64,000 nucleotides of DNA, taken from assembly GCA_963714035.1 (NCBI GenBank), contig OY970224.1, positions 2,914,001 to 2,978,000 of the forward strand. Direction: 5' to 3'. The notes under the pieces are model-generated. The model ran no database searches, was not told the DNA's origin, and was given only the letters and a program-made list of their open reading frames with translations. The position numbers and the translations under genes were made by a program. Shown piece by piece: positions 9,868-18,098 of the stretch; positions within the stretch are counted from its first letter, which is position 1, and each line of letters begins with the position of its first letter. Source of the DNA: DATFVB01 sp963714035 (lineage in GTDB: Bacteria; Acidobacteriota; Thermoanaerobaculia; UBA5066; DATFVB01).

Positions 9868-10188
9868 ATGTACGCGATCGTTTCGACCGGTGGAAAACAG
9901 ATGAAGGTGAGCCCGGGCGACGTGGTGCGCATCGAAAAGCTCGCCGGCGAGCCGGTCGCCAAGGGCGACGCGATCGTGTTCCAGGAAGTGACGTTCGTCG
10001 GAGACGGCGACAGCTTCCGTACCGGAAGCCCCCTCGTGGACGGCGTTTCCGTGCGCGGCACGGTCATGTCGCCGATGAAGACGCGAAAGGTTCTCATCTT
10101 CAAGAAGAAGCGGACCAAGCAGTATCGTCGGACGAAGGGCCACCGCCAGAACATGGTCGAAGTCCGGATCGACGGGATCGAGGGCTGA
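9868..10188 (+). CDS. rplU: 50S ribosomal protein L21
   Basis: 106 aa, beginning MYAIVSTGGKQMKV and including KKKRTKQYRRTKGHRQ near the C-terminus, as expected for bL21. The ATG at 9868 has a strong GGAGGAAGG site at 9855-9863; an in-frame TTG at 9853 lies within that site and is rejected. rpmA follows one base after the stop codon, the usual bacterial pairing, and obg is next. The product is a large-subunit protein bound to 23S rRNA. Confidence 0.98.
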   Translation: MYAIVSTGGKQMKVSPGDVVRIEKLAGEPVAKGDAIVFQEVTFVGDGDSFRTGSPLVDGVSVRGTVMSPMKTRKVLIFKKKRTKQYRRTKGHRQNMVEVRIDGIEG

Positions 10189-10189
10189 C

Positions 10190-10450
10190 ATGGCGCACAA
10201 AAAAGGACAGGGATCGTCCCGCAACGGCCGCGATTCGAACTCTCAGCGGCTCGGCGTCAAGGCTTTCGGCGGCGAAACGGTCACCGGCGGCTCGATTCTC
10301 GTGCGTCAGCGCGGGACGAAGTTCCAGCCGGGCGACAACGTCGGCCGCGGCAAGGACGACACGCTCTTCGCGAAGATCCCGGGCGTCGTCCGGTTCCGGG
10401 ACCGGGGACGGCTCGGGCGCTTCATCTCCATCGAGGCGTCGGCCGAGTAG
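10190..10450 (+). CDS. rpmA: 50S ribosomal protein L27
   Basis: 86 aa starting MAHKKGQGSSRNGRDSNSQR, the invariant L27 N-terminus that reaches the peptidyl-transferase centre, followed by GGSILVRQRGTKFQPGDNVG. There is no Firmicutes-type cleavable leader. It lies one base after rplU and is followed by a hairpin terminator. Confidence 0.98.
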   Translation: MAHKKGQGSSRNGRDSNSQRLGVKAFGGETVTGGSILVRQRGTKFQPGDNVGRGKDDTLFAKIPGVVRFRDRGRLGRFISIEASAE

Positions 10451-10476
10451 GCCGGAAAGATCTCCGATTTCCTTCG

Positions 10477-10498
10477 CCCCGCCGTCGGCGGGGCTTTT
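10477..10498 (+). terminator. Rho-independent terminator after rpmA
   Basis: CCCCGCC, loop GTC, GGCGGGG and then CTTTTC: a 7-bp GC stem followed by a short T run, 26 bp after the rpmA stop. Confidence 0.75.
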
Positions 10499-10503
10499 CA
10501 TTT

Positions 10504-10573
10504 CGCCGAGTTAAGCGGCTCCGCCGCTTCAACTCGGCGATCCCGATTCAGCGACATCGGCGCTGCAATCGGG
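10504..10573. repeat. Twin-hairpin repeat A, upstream of obg
   Basis: Two adjacent hairpins. The first (10504-10539) has arms CGCCGAGTTAAGCGGC and GCCGCTT-C-AACTCGGCG around TCC. The second (10542-10573) has outer arms CCCGATT and AATCGGG and inner arms CAGCG and CGCTG. A second copy with compensating changes lies before nadD at 11652-11721. Confidence 0.75.
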
Positions 10574-10621
10574 CGGCGTGAGGCTGTTCTTCGGCGTATT
10601 CGGCGAGGTAGAGTTTTTTAG

Positions 10622-11632
10622 ATGTTCATCGACGAGGCGGAAATTTCGATCGCTTCCGGGGACGGCGGCAACGGGTGCGTCGCGTTCCGGCGGGAGAAAT
10701 TCGTTCCGCGGGGCGGACCTTCCGGCGGAGACGGGGGCAACGGCGGCGACGTCTGGGCCGTCGCGAACGGGTCGATCAACACACTCTATCCGCTTCGTCA
10801 CCGCACCCACTACAAGGCGGGACGGGGCCAGCACGGGCTCGGCTCGAACTGCCACGGAAAACGGGGCGACGATCTCGTGATCGACCTCCCGGTCGGGTCG
10901 ATCGTCCGGGACGCCGACACGGGAGAGGTGCTCGCCGATCTCACGGCCGGCGGGCAGCGCGTTCTCCTCGCCCGGGGCGGAAACGGCGGGTGGGGGAACC
11001 AGCATTTCGCGACCTCGACGCGGCAGGCGCCGCGGTTCGCCAAGGCGGGGCTTCCCGGGGACACGCGCCGGCTCGCGATCGAGCTGAAGCTCCTCGCGGA
11101 GGTCGCGATCGTCGGCTTGCCCAACGCCGGAAAATCGACGCTGATTTCGGTGATTTCCGCGGCCCGCCCCAAGATCGCCGATTACCCCTTCACGACGCTC
11201 ACGCCGAACCTCGGCGTCGTGTCTCGGGGCGACGACACGCTCGTCGTCGCCGACATTCCCGGGCTGATCCGCGGCGCCCACGACGGGGCCGGGCTCGGCA
11301 TCCGGTTCCTGAAGCACGTCGAGCGCTGCCGCGCGATCTGCCATCTCGTCGACGCCACCGCGGAGGGGGACGCGGAGCCCGACGTCGCCGCCATCGAGGA
11401 GGAGCTCGCCGCGTTCTCCGCCGACATCGCGAAACGGCCGCGGATCCTCGTCGCTTCGAAGATCGACGCCGCCAATCCGGAGCGACTCGCGTCGATCGAG
11501 AGCGCCGCACAGCGCCGTAGCCTCCCGTTCCGCGCGATCTCCGCCGCGACCCGCGCGGGAATCCCGGAGCTCGTGAACGAATTGTTCGCGATCGGGAAGA
11601 CGCCGGCGACGGCAGGGACTGCGGTCTCGTGA
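10622..11632 (+). CDS. obg: GTPase Obg (CgtA), ribosome assembly
   Basis: 336 aa. The N-terminal glycine-rich Obg fold (GDGGNGCVAFRREKFVPRGG, then GGDGGNGGDVW) is followed by a GTPase domain with G1 GLPNAGKST near 165, G3 DIPGLIRGA and G4-like SKID. The optional C-terminal OCT domain of some homologues is absent. Position after rplU-rpmA is standard. Obg binds the 50S particle and couples its assembly to GTP levels. The gene is bracketed by the two twin-hairpin repeats. Confidence 0.97.
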   Translation: MFIDEAEISIASGDGGNGCVAFRREKFVPRGGPSGGDGGNGGDVWAVANGSINTLYPLRHRTHYKAGRGQHGLGSNCHGKRGDDLVIDLPVGSIVRDADTGEVLADLTAGGQRVLLARGGNGGWGNQHFATSTRQAPRFAKAGLPGDTRRLAIELKLLAEVAIVGLPNAGKSTLISVISAARPKIADYPFTTLTPNLGVVSRGDDTLVVADIPGLIRGAHDGAGLGIRFLKHVERCRAICHLVDATAEGDAEPDVAAIEEELAAFSADIAKRPRILVASKIDAANPERLASIESAAQRRSLPFRAISAATRAGIPELVNELFAIGKTPATAGTAVS

Positions 11633-11651
11633 AGAGCCGCTCGGATTCCTC

Positions 11652-11721
11652 CGCCGAGTTAAACGGCTCCGCCGCTTCAACTCGGCGAGCCCGCTTCAGC
11701 GATTTCATCGCTGCAAGCGGG
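11652..11721. repeat. Twin-hairpin repeat B, between obg and nadD
   Basis: Same architecture as repeat A. The first hairpin (11652-11687) is nearly identical. The second (11690-11721) has outer arms CCCGCTT and AAGCGGG where copy A has CCCGATT and AATCGGG, a compensatory pair change, and an inner stem CAGCGAT/ATCGCTG. Confidence 0.75.
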
Positions 11722-11735
11722 CGACGGGAGCCACG

Positions 11736-12350
11736 ATGAAAATTGGATATTTCGGGGGAACGTTCGACCCGGTCCACTACGGCCACCTTCGCCCCGCCGC
11801 CGCCGTCGCGGCCGCGCTCTCCCTCGACCGCCTCGTCTTCGTCCCGGCCCACCGCGCGCCCGGGAAGGAAGACATCGCTCCGGTTCCCGCAGCGCATCGG
11901 GTCGCGATGCTCGCGCTCGCGCTCGCGGGACGAAGCGACTTCGTGATCTCGCTCTCCGAGCTCGATCGGGGCGGGACGTCCTACACCGTCGACACGCTCC
12001 GGGCGTTCGCCCGCGAGCTCCCGGGCGACGAGCGATACTTCCTTCTCGGCACGGACGCGCTCGCGGGGTTCGACGGGTGGCGCGAGCCGGAAGAGATCCT
12101 GCGGCTCGCCCGCCTCGCGGTCTTCGTCCGGGAGCCGCAGGGGCCCGAGGTGCTCGACCGGGTCGCCGTCGTCGCCGCGAACCGGAGTTCGGTCTTGCTT
12201 TTCGACTCGGTCCGCGTGAAAATTTCGTCGACCGACGTGAGGCGCGCGGCCGCCCGCGGGGAATCGCTTTCGGGCCGCACTCCTCCGGCGGTGGAGGAAT
12301 ACATCGTCAAGCACGGCCTCTACAAAGACTCCGGGACCGGGCGCTCTTGA
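11736..12350 (+). CDS. nadD: Nicotinate-nucleotide adenylyltransferase
   Basis: 204 aa. The nucleotidyltransferase signature GGTFDPVHYGHL is at the N-terminus and ISSTDVRRAAARGES near the C-terminus corresponds to the second conserved ISST motif. It converts nicotinate mononucleotide to deamido-NAD in NAD synthesis. The stop overlaps the TTG start of rsfS, the conserved nadD-rsfS coupling. Confidence 0.95.
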   Translation: MKIGYFGGTFDPVHYGHLRPAAAVAAALSLDRLVFVPAHRAPGKEDIAPVPAAHRVAMLALALAGRSDFVISLSELDRGGTSYTVDTLRAFARELPGDERYFLLGTDALAGFDGWREPEEILRLARLAVFVREPQGPEVLDRVAVVAANRSSVLLFDSVRVKISSTDVRRAAARGESLSGRTPPAVEEYIVKHGLYKDSGTGRS

Positions 12351-12715
12351 CGGCGCGCCTCGACGCCGAGGAGCTCGCCCGCGAGGGAGTCGCCGCGGCG
12401 CTCGACAAGAAGGGTTCCGGGCTCCTCGTCCTGAACCTTTCCGAAATTTCCTCCTTCGCCGACTATTTCGTGATCTGTTCGGCCACGTCCGACCGGCAGG
12501 CGCAGGCGATCGCCGACGCGATCGAAGAACGCCTCCGCGCCGCGGGCCGGCGTCCGATCTCGGTCGAAGGCTACGCCGCCTCGCGCTGGATCCTGCTCGA
12601 CTACGGAGAGGTGCTCTTTCACGTCTTTCTCGAGGAATCGCGCCGCTTCTACGCCCTCGAGCGGCTCTGGGGCGACGCGGGAGACGAAACCCCCCGCTTC
12701 GCGGCCGCCCGCTGA
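12347..12715 (+). CDS. rsfS: Ribosome silencing factor RsfS
   Basis: 122 aa from the TTG that overlaps the nadD stop (TTGA). LNLSEISSFADYFVICSATS and GEVLFHVFLEESRRFYALERLWGDA are characteristic of the RsfS/Iojap family. It binds L14 and blocks subunit joining under starvation. A longer in-frame extension lies inside nadD and is a shadow. Confidence 0.93.
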   Translation: MTARLDAEELAREGVAAALDKKGSGLLVLNLSEISSFADYFVICSATSDRQAQAIADAIEERLRAAGRRPISVEGYAASRWILLDYGEVLFHVFLEESRRFYALERLWGDAGDETPRFAAAR

Positions 12716-12739
12716 GCGGCCCACCGGATCTCGAAGATC

Positions 12740-12875
12740 ACTTGCGGACTCGGTCGATGTCCTTGAGGCGTGGCGAGACGTGCGGGAAGGCGGATCCGGC
12801 GCGGCGGCCGGCGGGCGAGGCGTACACGCAAAGGTACGTTGAGCCCGGCGACCGCCGCGCCGGATCCGTATAACC
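12740..12875. repeat. Dispersed repeat, inverted copy, between rsfS and rlmH
   Basis: Read on the minus strand this contains CTCAACGTACC followed by GTGTACGCCTCGCCC (12816-12839), a diverged copy of the repeat at 3499, 13824 and 62305. The inverted arms GGATCCGGCGCGGCGG and CCGCCGCGCCGGATCC (about 12792 and 12854) give it a strong stem. It fills most of this 185-bp gap. Confidence 0.55.
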
Positions 12876-12900
12876 GCGCGTATCGTCCGCGCCCGCCAAC

Positions 12901-13365
12901 ATGAAGATTCGGTTCGTATGGGTGGGAAAGACCGATGACCGCGAGTACGCGCGGGGAATCGAGCGCTATCGCATCCGCATCGAAACCTGGGCGAAGGTCG
13001 AGGAGCGCGCCGTCCGGGCCGAGCCGGATCGGGGGGACGCCGCCGCCGGACGCGAGGCCAAGCGCGTTCTCGCGGAGATCGAGGAGCGGGATCGGGTCGT
13101 GGCGCTCGACGAGAACGGGAAGCTCCGCTCGACCGCCGAGTTCGCGACGTTCCTCGCGGACCATCTCGACCGGGACTCCCGCCGCCTCGTCTTCGTCGTC
13201 GGCGGAGCTTCCGGACTCGATGCGACGGTGCTCCGGCGCGCCGACGAAACCCTCTCGCTTTCGCCCATGACGTTCCCGCATCAAATGGCCCGCTTGTTGC
13301 TGATCGAGCAGGTCTACAGGGCGCTATCGGTCCGGGCGGGTTTGCGGTATCATCGCGCGCCCTAA
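12901..13365 (+). CDS. rlmH: 23S rRNA (pseudouridine1915-N3)-methyltransferase
   Basis: 154 aa with the SPOUT-fold signature FVVGGASGLD and C-terminal LSLSPMTFPHQMARLLLIEQ followed by a YHR ending, typical of RlmH. It methylates pseudouridine 1915 in helix 69 of 23S rRNA. It belongs to the usual obg-nadD-rsfS-rlmH group and is followed 16 bp later by a DksA-like gene. Confidence 0.96.
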   Translation: MKIRFVWVGKTDDREYARGIERYRIRIETWAKVEERAVRAEPDRGDAAAGREAKRVLAEIEERDRVVALDENGKLRSTAEFATFLADHLDRDSRRLVFVVGGASGLDATVLRRADETLSLSPMTFPHQMARLLLIEQVYRALSVRAGLRYHRAP

Positions 13366-13381
13366 CGAAGGAGAAAGACGG

Positions 13382-13765
13382 ATGTCGAGTTCCGCCAAGG
13401 CCGCCCGAGTCACGAAAAGAGAAACGGAAAAGTACCGCCGCGCCCTCGTCGACAAGAAGGATTCGCTCTCGAAAGAGATGTTGAAGAACAAGGACGCGGG
13501 GCAGGAGAACTCCGAGGAGATCACGCAGGACATCGCCGACAAAGCGTCGTCGTCCTACACGAAGGAATTCCTCTTCTCGCTCTCCGACGGGGAGCGGGTC
13601 CTGCTCCAGCTCATCGATCAGGCGCTCGTCCGCGTCGACGAGGGAAACTTCGGGATGTGCACGAACTGCGGGAACCCGGTCCCCGAGAAGAGGCTGGATG
13701 CGGTGCCGTGGACTCCTTACTGCGTGGACTGCATGGAGTTGTCGGAGAAGGGTCTACTCGACTAA
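13382..13765 (+). CDS. DksA/TraR-family C4 zinc-finger protein
   Basis: 127 aa: an N-terminal helical region rich in Lys/Glu, then a zinc finger CTNC-x17-CVDC (FGMCTNCGNPVPEKRLDAVP onward) at about 100-120. The architecture is that of the short DksA/TraR proteins that bind the RNA polymerase secondary channel. It follows rlmH by 16 bp, probably in the same transcript. Whether it responds to ppGpp as DksA does is not shown by the sequence. Confidence 0.88.
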   Translation: MSSSAKAARVTKRETEKYRRALVDKKDSLSKEMLKNKDAGQENSEEITQDIADKASSSYTKEFLFSLSDGERVLLQLIDQALVRVDEGNFGMCTNCGNPVPEKRLDAVPWTPYCVDCMELSEKGLLD

Positions 13766-13778
13766 GGAAAGGCGCGCA

Positions 13779-13915
13779 GATGCATCGAGCCGGGCGGGCG
13801 TCGGCGGCCCGCCCGCGGCCTCAACGTACGTCCCGGTACGCCTCGACCGCGGGCCGGGCCGCCGCCATCCCGCCGGGCTCGCGCCTCCACGCGCCTCGGC
13901 GGGTTCGCTTTTAAC
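13779..13915. repeat. Composite dispersed repeat (GATGCATCGAGCCGG plus ACGTACG block)
   Basis: Starts GATGCATCGAGCCGG (13779-13793); 30 bp further on comes ACGTACGTCCCGGTACGCC (13824-13842) and a GGGCCGGG-rich tail. The same two blocks at the same spacing occur at 62259-62390, so the ~135-bp unit is one element. It fills the gap before holA; nothing else is evident up to 14031. Confidence 0.65.
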
Positions 13916-14031
13916 ACTTCGATCGGCCTCGGAATGAGTCCCGCACCTCGGCAGAGTGTGCGTTGTCTGTCTCGTCGCCGCGAATCTCTTCGGCACCGTC
14001 TTAGCCGAACCATCCGCGCGATAATCGGCGC

Positions 14032-15318
14032 GTGAGCCCGAAAGCCCGCGACACCGAAAGCACCGCAATCCTCGTCTGCGGGCCGCACGAGTTCTTCGTG
14101 GACGAAGCGGCCGAGGAGCTTCGCGGCGAGCTGGGATTCTCCGAGGACGAGATCGAGAGGATCCCGGACGAGTCGCTCGCCGCGCGCCTCCCCGACGCGC
14201 TCGCGAGCGGATCGCTCTTCTCTTCCCGGCGGCTCGTCGAAGCCGACCTTTCGGCCCTGTTCGGCCGCGATTCCCCGGCCGCGCTCGCGGAGGAGGCGGT
14301 CGCCGCCTGGCAGAAGGACTCCGCGGCCGGACGCCGCGAGGCATTCAAGAAAGCGCGGGCGCTGCTGGCCACGCTCCGGATCGAGAACGAATCGGCAGAC
14401 GAGACGGCTGCGTCGGCGGCGAAAAAGATCAAGCGCCCGGAGCTCCGCGAGCCGCTCGAGGAAATCTTCCGCGACCTTCCGGGCGGTGGCGCCCCGGGAA
14501 ACGCGGCGGCGGCGGCGGTGGCCGCTCATCTCGAGAACGGAGTGCCGGGCACGGTGCTTCTCGCGCACGCCGTCGATCCGCCGCGGACCTCCGCGCTCTA
14601 CCGGGCGTTCGACGCCCGTGGGTCGGTCCGCGTCGCCGGGGGCGACGAGAACGAGAACGCGCGTCTCCTCGTCGCTCGCGCGCGGAAACTCGCCGCGCAG
14701 AAGAGCGTCGCGATCGAGCCCGCGGCGATCGAGCGGCTCCGGGCGCGCACGGCCGACGACCCGCGGTTCTTCGCCTCCGAGCTCGAGAAGCTGCTCGAAT
14801 GGGCGGGGGAGAAGGGAAAGATCGCTGCCCGCGACGTGGAGGCGCTCGTGGAGGATCGCCGCGCGGAGGACGTCTACGCGTTCTTCGACGCGCTCGGAGC
14901 GCGGGACCGGGCCGAGACGATGCGCCGTCTGGAGGCGATCCTCTCCGGCCGGGCCCTCCGGACGGGGGAACGCGAGATCAAGGGAGACGAGCCCCTGCGC
15001 GCCTTCTTCGGAATGCTCTCGGCGGAGATCCGGCGTCTCCTCGTCGTCCGGGCGCGCTGCGAGGAGACGCGAACGCGGATCAATCCCGGCCTCGCCTACG
15101 GCGCCTACCAGACGGGCGTTCACCCGCGGCTGTCGGCGGGGACCGCGCTCCTCGAGGGGAGCCCGTTCCTCTGGTACAAGGCGTACCAGCGCGCGGCGCG
15201 CTTCACGCTCCCCGAGCTCGTGCGCGCCCTCCGGCGCTGCGCGGAGGGGGACGCGGCGACGAAGGATTCGGCGTCTCTCGAGGACACGATCGCCGTGCTC
15301 GTCTCGGAAATCGTGTAG
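14032..15318 (+). CDS. holA: DNA polymerase III delta subunit
   Basis: 428 aa from GTG 14032. ILVCGPHEFFVDEAAEELR at the start corresponds to the delta-subunit N-terminal AAA-like domain, and AVDPPRTSALYRAF and DDPRFFASELEKLLEWAGEKG match the central conserved blocks. Residues 345-428 form the helical C-terminal domain. Delta opens the beta clamp in the clamp loader. Insertions of Ala/Glu-rich sequence make it longer than the ~340 aa E. coli protein. Confidence 0.88.
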   Translation: MSPKARDTESTAILVCGPHEFFVDEAAEELRGELGFSEDEIERIPDESLAARLPDALASGSLFSSRRLVEADLSALFGRDSPAALAEEAVAAWQKDSAAGRREAFKKARALLATLRIENESADETAASAAKKIKRPELREPLEEIFRDLPGGGAPGNAAAAAVAAHLENGVPGTVLLAHAVDPPRTSALYRAFDARGSVRVAGGDENENARLLVARARKLAAQKSVAIEPAAIERLRARTADDPRFFASELEKLLEWAGEKGKIAARDVEALVEDRRAEDVYAFFDALGARDRAETMRRLEAILSGRALRTGEREIKGDEPLRAFFGMLSAEIRRLLVVRARCEETRTRINPGLAYGAYQTGVHPRLSAGTALLEGSPFLWYKAYQRAARFTLPELVRALRRCAEGDAATKDSASLEDTIAVLVSEIV

Positions 15319-15320
15319 TA

Positions 15321-15447
15321 AGTGCGAGTTGCGAGTCGCGAGTTGCGAGTGGCGAGTTCCGAGTGGCGGGTTGCGGGTCGGGACCTTCAGTCCGGGATTC
15401 GCGCAAACGCGTTGCCGCTCGTGACTCGCAACTCGTCACTCGGAACT
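15321..15447. repeat. Inverted arrays of degenerate GCGAGTT/GCGAGTC heptamers
   Basis: Directly after holA, about nine 7-bp units of the type GCGAGTT/GCGAGTC run on the plus strand (15321-15385). Their complement (GACTCGCAACTCGTCACTCG) follows at 15421-15447, so transcripts could fold back. The same arrangement occurs at 21598-21757. Confidence 0.65.
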
Positions 15448-15469
15448 GAACGACGCTAGACTTGCACGG

Positions 15470-15598
15470 ATGACCGACCCCGGAAGAAAGTGGTGGGAAC
15501 GCGAGAACGTCGCGGCTTTCCTGCTCTTCCTCCTTCTCGTCGCGATCGCGATCTTCGTTCGCGGGCGCCCGGTTCCGTTCATCTACCAGGGCTTCTGA
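15470..15598 (+). CDS. 42-residue DltX-like single-pass membrane protein
   Basis: ATG at 15470 opens a 42-codon frame: a short charged N-terminus (PGRKWWEREN), one hydrophobic helix (about residues 14-30) and the C-terminal sequence PVPFIYQGF. Its stop codon directly abuts the GTG of the MBOAT gene. From memory, DltX proteins of Gram-positive dlt operons are similarly small, sit beside dltB and end in an FIYxxF-type motif whose Tyr carries the acyl group from DltB; here that residue is Y39. Size, topology, motif and position all agree, so I infer a DltX-like acyl relay protein. The frame is too short for standard gene callers. Confidence 0.72.
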   Translation: MTDPGRKWWERENVAAFLLFLLLVAIAIFVRGRPVPFIYQGF

Positions 15599-16801
15599 GT
15601 GACGGCCGGCGCGGGCGCGATCGCGATCTGGGCGGCCGCGGTCCTCGTTTGTCTGGTGACTTCTTCGCCTCGTTCGCGCCGGACGGTCCTGCTCCTCGCG
15701 ACGGTCGCCGCCGGCGTCCTGCTCGGTCTCCGCTACGAGACCGCGCGCCGGCTCTCGGCGCTCCTGTTCTTCCCGTCGATCCTCCTCACCTGGCTCGTGT
15801 GGCGCGCCGCAATGGGGCGCAAGCGCGAGGCGGCGCGAGCGGCGGCGTCGGTCGCGGCGCTCGTCGCGATCTTCGTTCTCTGGAAGGCCGCCGCGCTCCA
15901 GTTCGCCGTCTACCGGGCGTTTCACGTGCCTTCGCGCTATCTGCTCGCGGGAGCATGGCTCGGAGGGTCGTACATCCTCTTCCGCCTGATCCACGTCGCG
16001 ATCGAGTCGAGAAAGCCGGGGTTCCCCCGCGTCGGCTTCCTCGACTTCGCGCTCTACGTGCTCTTCCCGCCGACCCTGATCGCGGGCCCGATCGCGCGCC
16101 TGCCGGAGTTCTCGCGGAACTTCGCGTTCGCCCGGCCGAATTTCGGGGAAGGGGCGGAGGGCTGCCGCCGGATCCTGGTCGGGATCTTCAAGAAATTCGT
16201 GGTCGCGGACTTCATCGCGATCCTTCCGATCGATCCGGCCCACGGCGCGCTTTCGACGGCGCGCCTCTGGGCTTCTCTGTACCTCTTCGGGTTCCAGCTG
16301 TTCTTCGACTTCGCCGGGTACTGCGACATGGCGATCGGCGCCGCCGCCCTCGCCGGCTTCGCGGTCCCGGAGAACTTCGATTCTCCGTATCTGAAGCCGA
16401 ACCTGACGCGGTTCTGGCAGTCCTGGCACGCGACACTCTCCGGGTGGATGCGGGACTACGTCTTCTTCCCGCTCGGCCGTGTCCTGCGCCGCCGCGCGCC
16501 GCGTCTTCCGGCTTCCGCCGCCGCGCTCGTCTGCCAGACCGCGACGATGGTCGTGATCGGCCTCTGGCACGGGCTCTTCGCGGGGTACGCGGTGTGGGGG
16601 CTGTGGCACGGCCTGGGCCTCTTCGCGCACCGCCAGTGGAGCCGCGCGCGCGCCGGCGGGAAACCGATCGCGTGGGCGCCGCTCCGCCGCGCCGGCGCGA
16701 CGCTCGTCACGTTCCAGTTCGTGATGATCGGGTGGGTTTTCTTCTACGGATCGAGCCTGAGGGAGTCCGTGACGCTGCTACAGAAGCTCGCGGGGCGATA
16801 A
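15599..16801 (+). CDS. MBOAT-family membrane O-acyltransferase, DltB-like
   Basis: 400 aa, many membrane helices. FFDFAGYCDMAIGAA, FWQSWHATLSGWMRDYVFFPLG and GLWHGLFAGYAVWGLWHG are the classical DltB/AlgI blocks; H324 and H337 are in the last one and either aligns with the catalytic His region. The GTG start follows the stop of the small upstream gene with no gap. DltB-type MBOATs move acyl groups from a carrier protein across the membrane to an extracytoplasmic acceptor. The carrier, ligase and SGNH partner appear to be encoded at 19.6-22.9 kb. Confidence 0.92.
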   Translation: MTAGAGAIAIWAAAVLVCLVTSSPRSRRTVLLLATVAAGVLLGLRYETARRLSALLFFPSILLTWLVWRAAMGRKREAARAAASVAALVAIFVLWKAAALQFAVYRAFHVPSRYLLAGAWLGGSYILFRLIHVAIESRKPGFPRVGFLDFALYVLFPPTLIAGPIARLPEFSRNFAFARPNFGEGAEGCRRILVGIFKKFVVADFIAILPIDPAHGALSTARLWASLYLFGFQLFFDFAGYCDMAIGAAALAGFAVPENFDSPYLKPNLTRFWQSWHATLSGWMRDYVFFPLGRVLRRRAPRLPASAAALVCQTATMVVIGLWHGLFAGYAVWGLWHGLGLFAHRQWSRARAGGKPIAWAPLRRAGATLVTFQFVMIGWVFFYGSSLRESVTLLQKLAGR

Positions 16802-16881
16802 GCCTCTTGTCATCCTCCACGGATCCGGCTTCAAGCTGGTCGGTCGTAGTTCGCCCGAGGCGCGGGGAGGCACGCGCCCGT

Positions 16882-16896
16882 CCGGCTCGATGGATC
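16882..16896 (-). repeat. Dispersed 15-bp motif GATCCATCGAGCCGG
   Basis: On the minus strand, in the 114-bp gap between the convergent MBOAT and desaturase genes. The flanking GGCGCGGC before and ACGGGCGCGTGC after the motif are shared with the copies at 31690 and 60780. Confidence 0.55.
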
Positions 16897-16915
16897 GCCG
16901 CGCCTGAGTTTTTTG

Positions 16916-18034
16916 TTAAGCGGCTTCCGCGAGAAGTTCCAGCGCGGACCGCCACTGCCGGCGCGCTTCTTTGAGACGCGCCTGCGACTGGCGCCGCGTC
17001 GTGCGCCACCGCGAGCCCTGCGCCCGCTCCTCGAGATGCTGGCGCCAGAGCTGGAAGGCATGCTCGATCGTTTCCCGCGCGATCGCAATGCGGCGCCGGA
17101 CTTCCTCGCCGATCGTCGACGGCGCGCGGTCGAGATGGAGCTCGGCCTCGCGGACCGCCGCGTGCAGGCGGGCTCCTTCGATCATCGGCGCCGAGGTCGT
17201 CCGCAGATCCGAGGCGAGCCCGACCGTCTTCAATCCGCGGATCACCCACTTGGCGGGGTCCCAGTGATACCAGCGGACGCCGTTTCGGAAATCCGCCGGA
17301 AAGCGGTGATGGAAGCTGTGGTAGCCCTCGCCGAACGTGACCAGCGCGAGGAGCCAGTTGTCCCGCGCCGAAACGCGCGCGTTGAAGGTCCGTTTTCCCA
17401 TGTAATGCGCGAGCGAGTTCACGAAGAACGTCGTGTGGTGCGTGATCACGACCCGGAGGAAGCCGCCCCAGAGGAGCCCCGCGAGCGGCCGGCCGAAGAG
17501 CGCGCCGACTCCCGTCGGAATCACGATCACGCCGAGCAGCAGGATCCAGCGGTACCACCGGTGCTGCCACTGGACGATCGGGTTCTTTTCGAGGTCCGGA
17601 ACGTGCGCGAACGACTTCGCCTTCGCCGGCTTGTAGAAGACCCACAGGAAGTGCGCCCACCAGAATCCGCGCTGGATGTTGTACGGATCCCAGTCCTTGT
17701 CGACGTACTGGTGATGGATCCGATGGTCGGCCGACCAGCAGAGGATCGAGTTCTGCGCCGCCATCGCCCCGAAGAAGCCGTAGAACGCCTGGACCGCGGG
17801 AGAGCACTCGTAGCTCTTGTGCGAGAAGAACCGGTGGTAGCCGGCGCAGATCGAGAGTCCGATCACGGTGAACATCCCGACGCAGAGCCAGAGCATCCAG
17901 GGCTCAAACCCCGTTTTCCACGTGTACCACGCCGTGACCGGGACGCCGAGGATCGGCGTCAGCATCAGAAAGGCGATGTTGATCCAGTCTTTTTGCGGCC
18001 GAGCCGCAGGCGCCGTGGTCATGCGTTCCTCCAT
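16916..18034 (-). CDS. Acyl-CoA delta-9-type fatty acid desaturase
   Basis: 372 aa with four hydrophobic helices and the three histidine boxes of membrane di-iron desaturases: HRFFSH (67-72), HRIHH (104-108) and HSFHH (239-243), plus W-rich cytosolic segments. The C-terminal ~100 residues are an Arg/Glu-rich helical tail not needed for the fold. An ATG five codons downstream is an alternative start. It is divergent from the haloperoxidase gene and convergent with the MBOAT gene. It would introduce a double bond into a saturated acyl chain, perhaps for membrane lipids; a link to the neighbouring acylation genes is only suggested by position. Confidence 0.93.
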   Translation of the reverse strand: MEERMTTAPAARPQKDWINIAFLMLTPILGVPVTAWYTWKTGFEPWMLWLCVGMFTVIGLSICAGYHRFFSHKSYECSPAVQAFYGFFGAMAAQNSILCWSADHRIHHQYVDKDWDPYNIQRGFWWAHFLWVFYKPAKAKSFAHVPDLEKNPIVQWQHRWYRWILLLGVIVIPTGVGALFGRPLAGLLWGGFLRVVITHHTTFFVNSLAHYMGKRTFNARVSARDNWLLALVTFGEGYHSFHHRFPADFRNGVRWYHWDPAKWVIRGLKTVGLASDLRTTSAPMIEGARLHAAVREAELHLDRAPSTIGEEVRRRIAIARETIEHAFQLWRQHLEERAQGSRWRTTRRQSQARLKEARRQWRSALELLAEAA

Positions 18035-18098
18035 TGCGCCTGGGCGCGAAACGATGTCGCTATCTTATACTGCGGGCGCTCCGCGATAGGAGAAAAGG

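Noticed and set aside
15321..15447. Heptamer array as CRISPR or coding sequence
   Set aside because: Units are 7 bp, degenerate and without spacers, and the frames they open contain only repeat-derived peptides.
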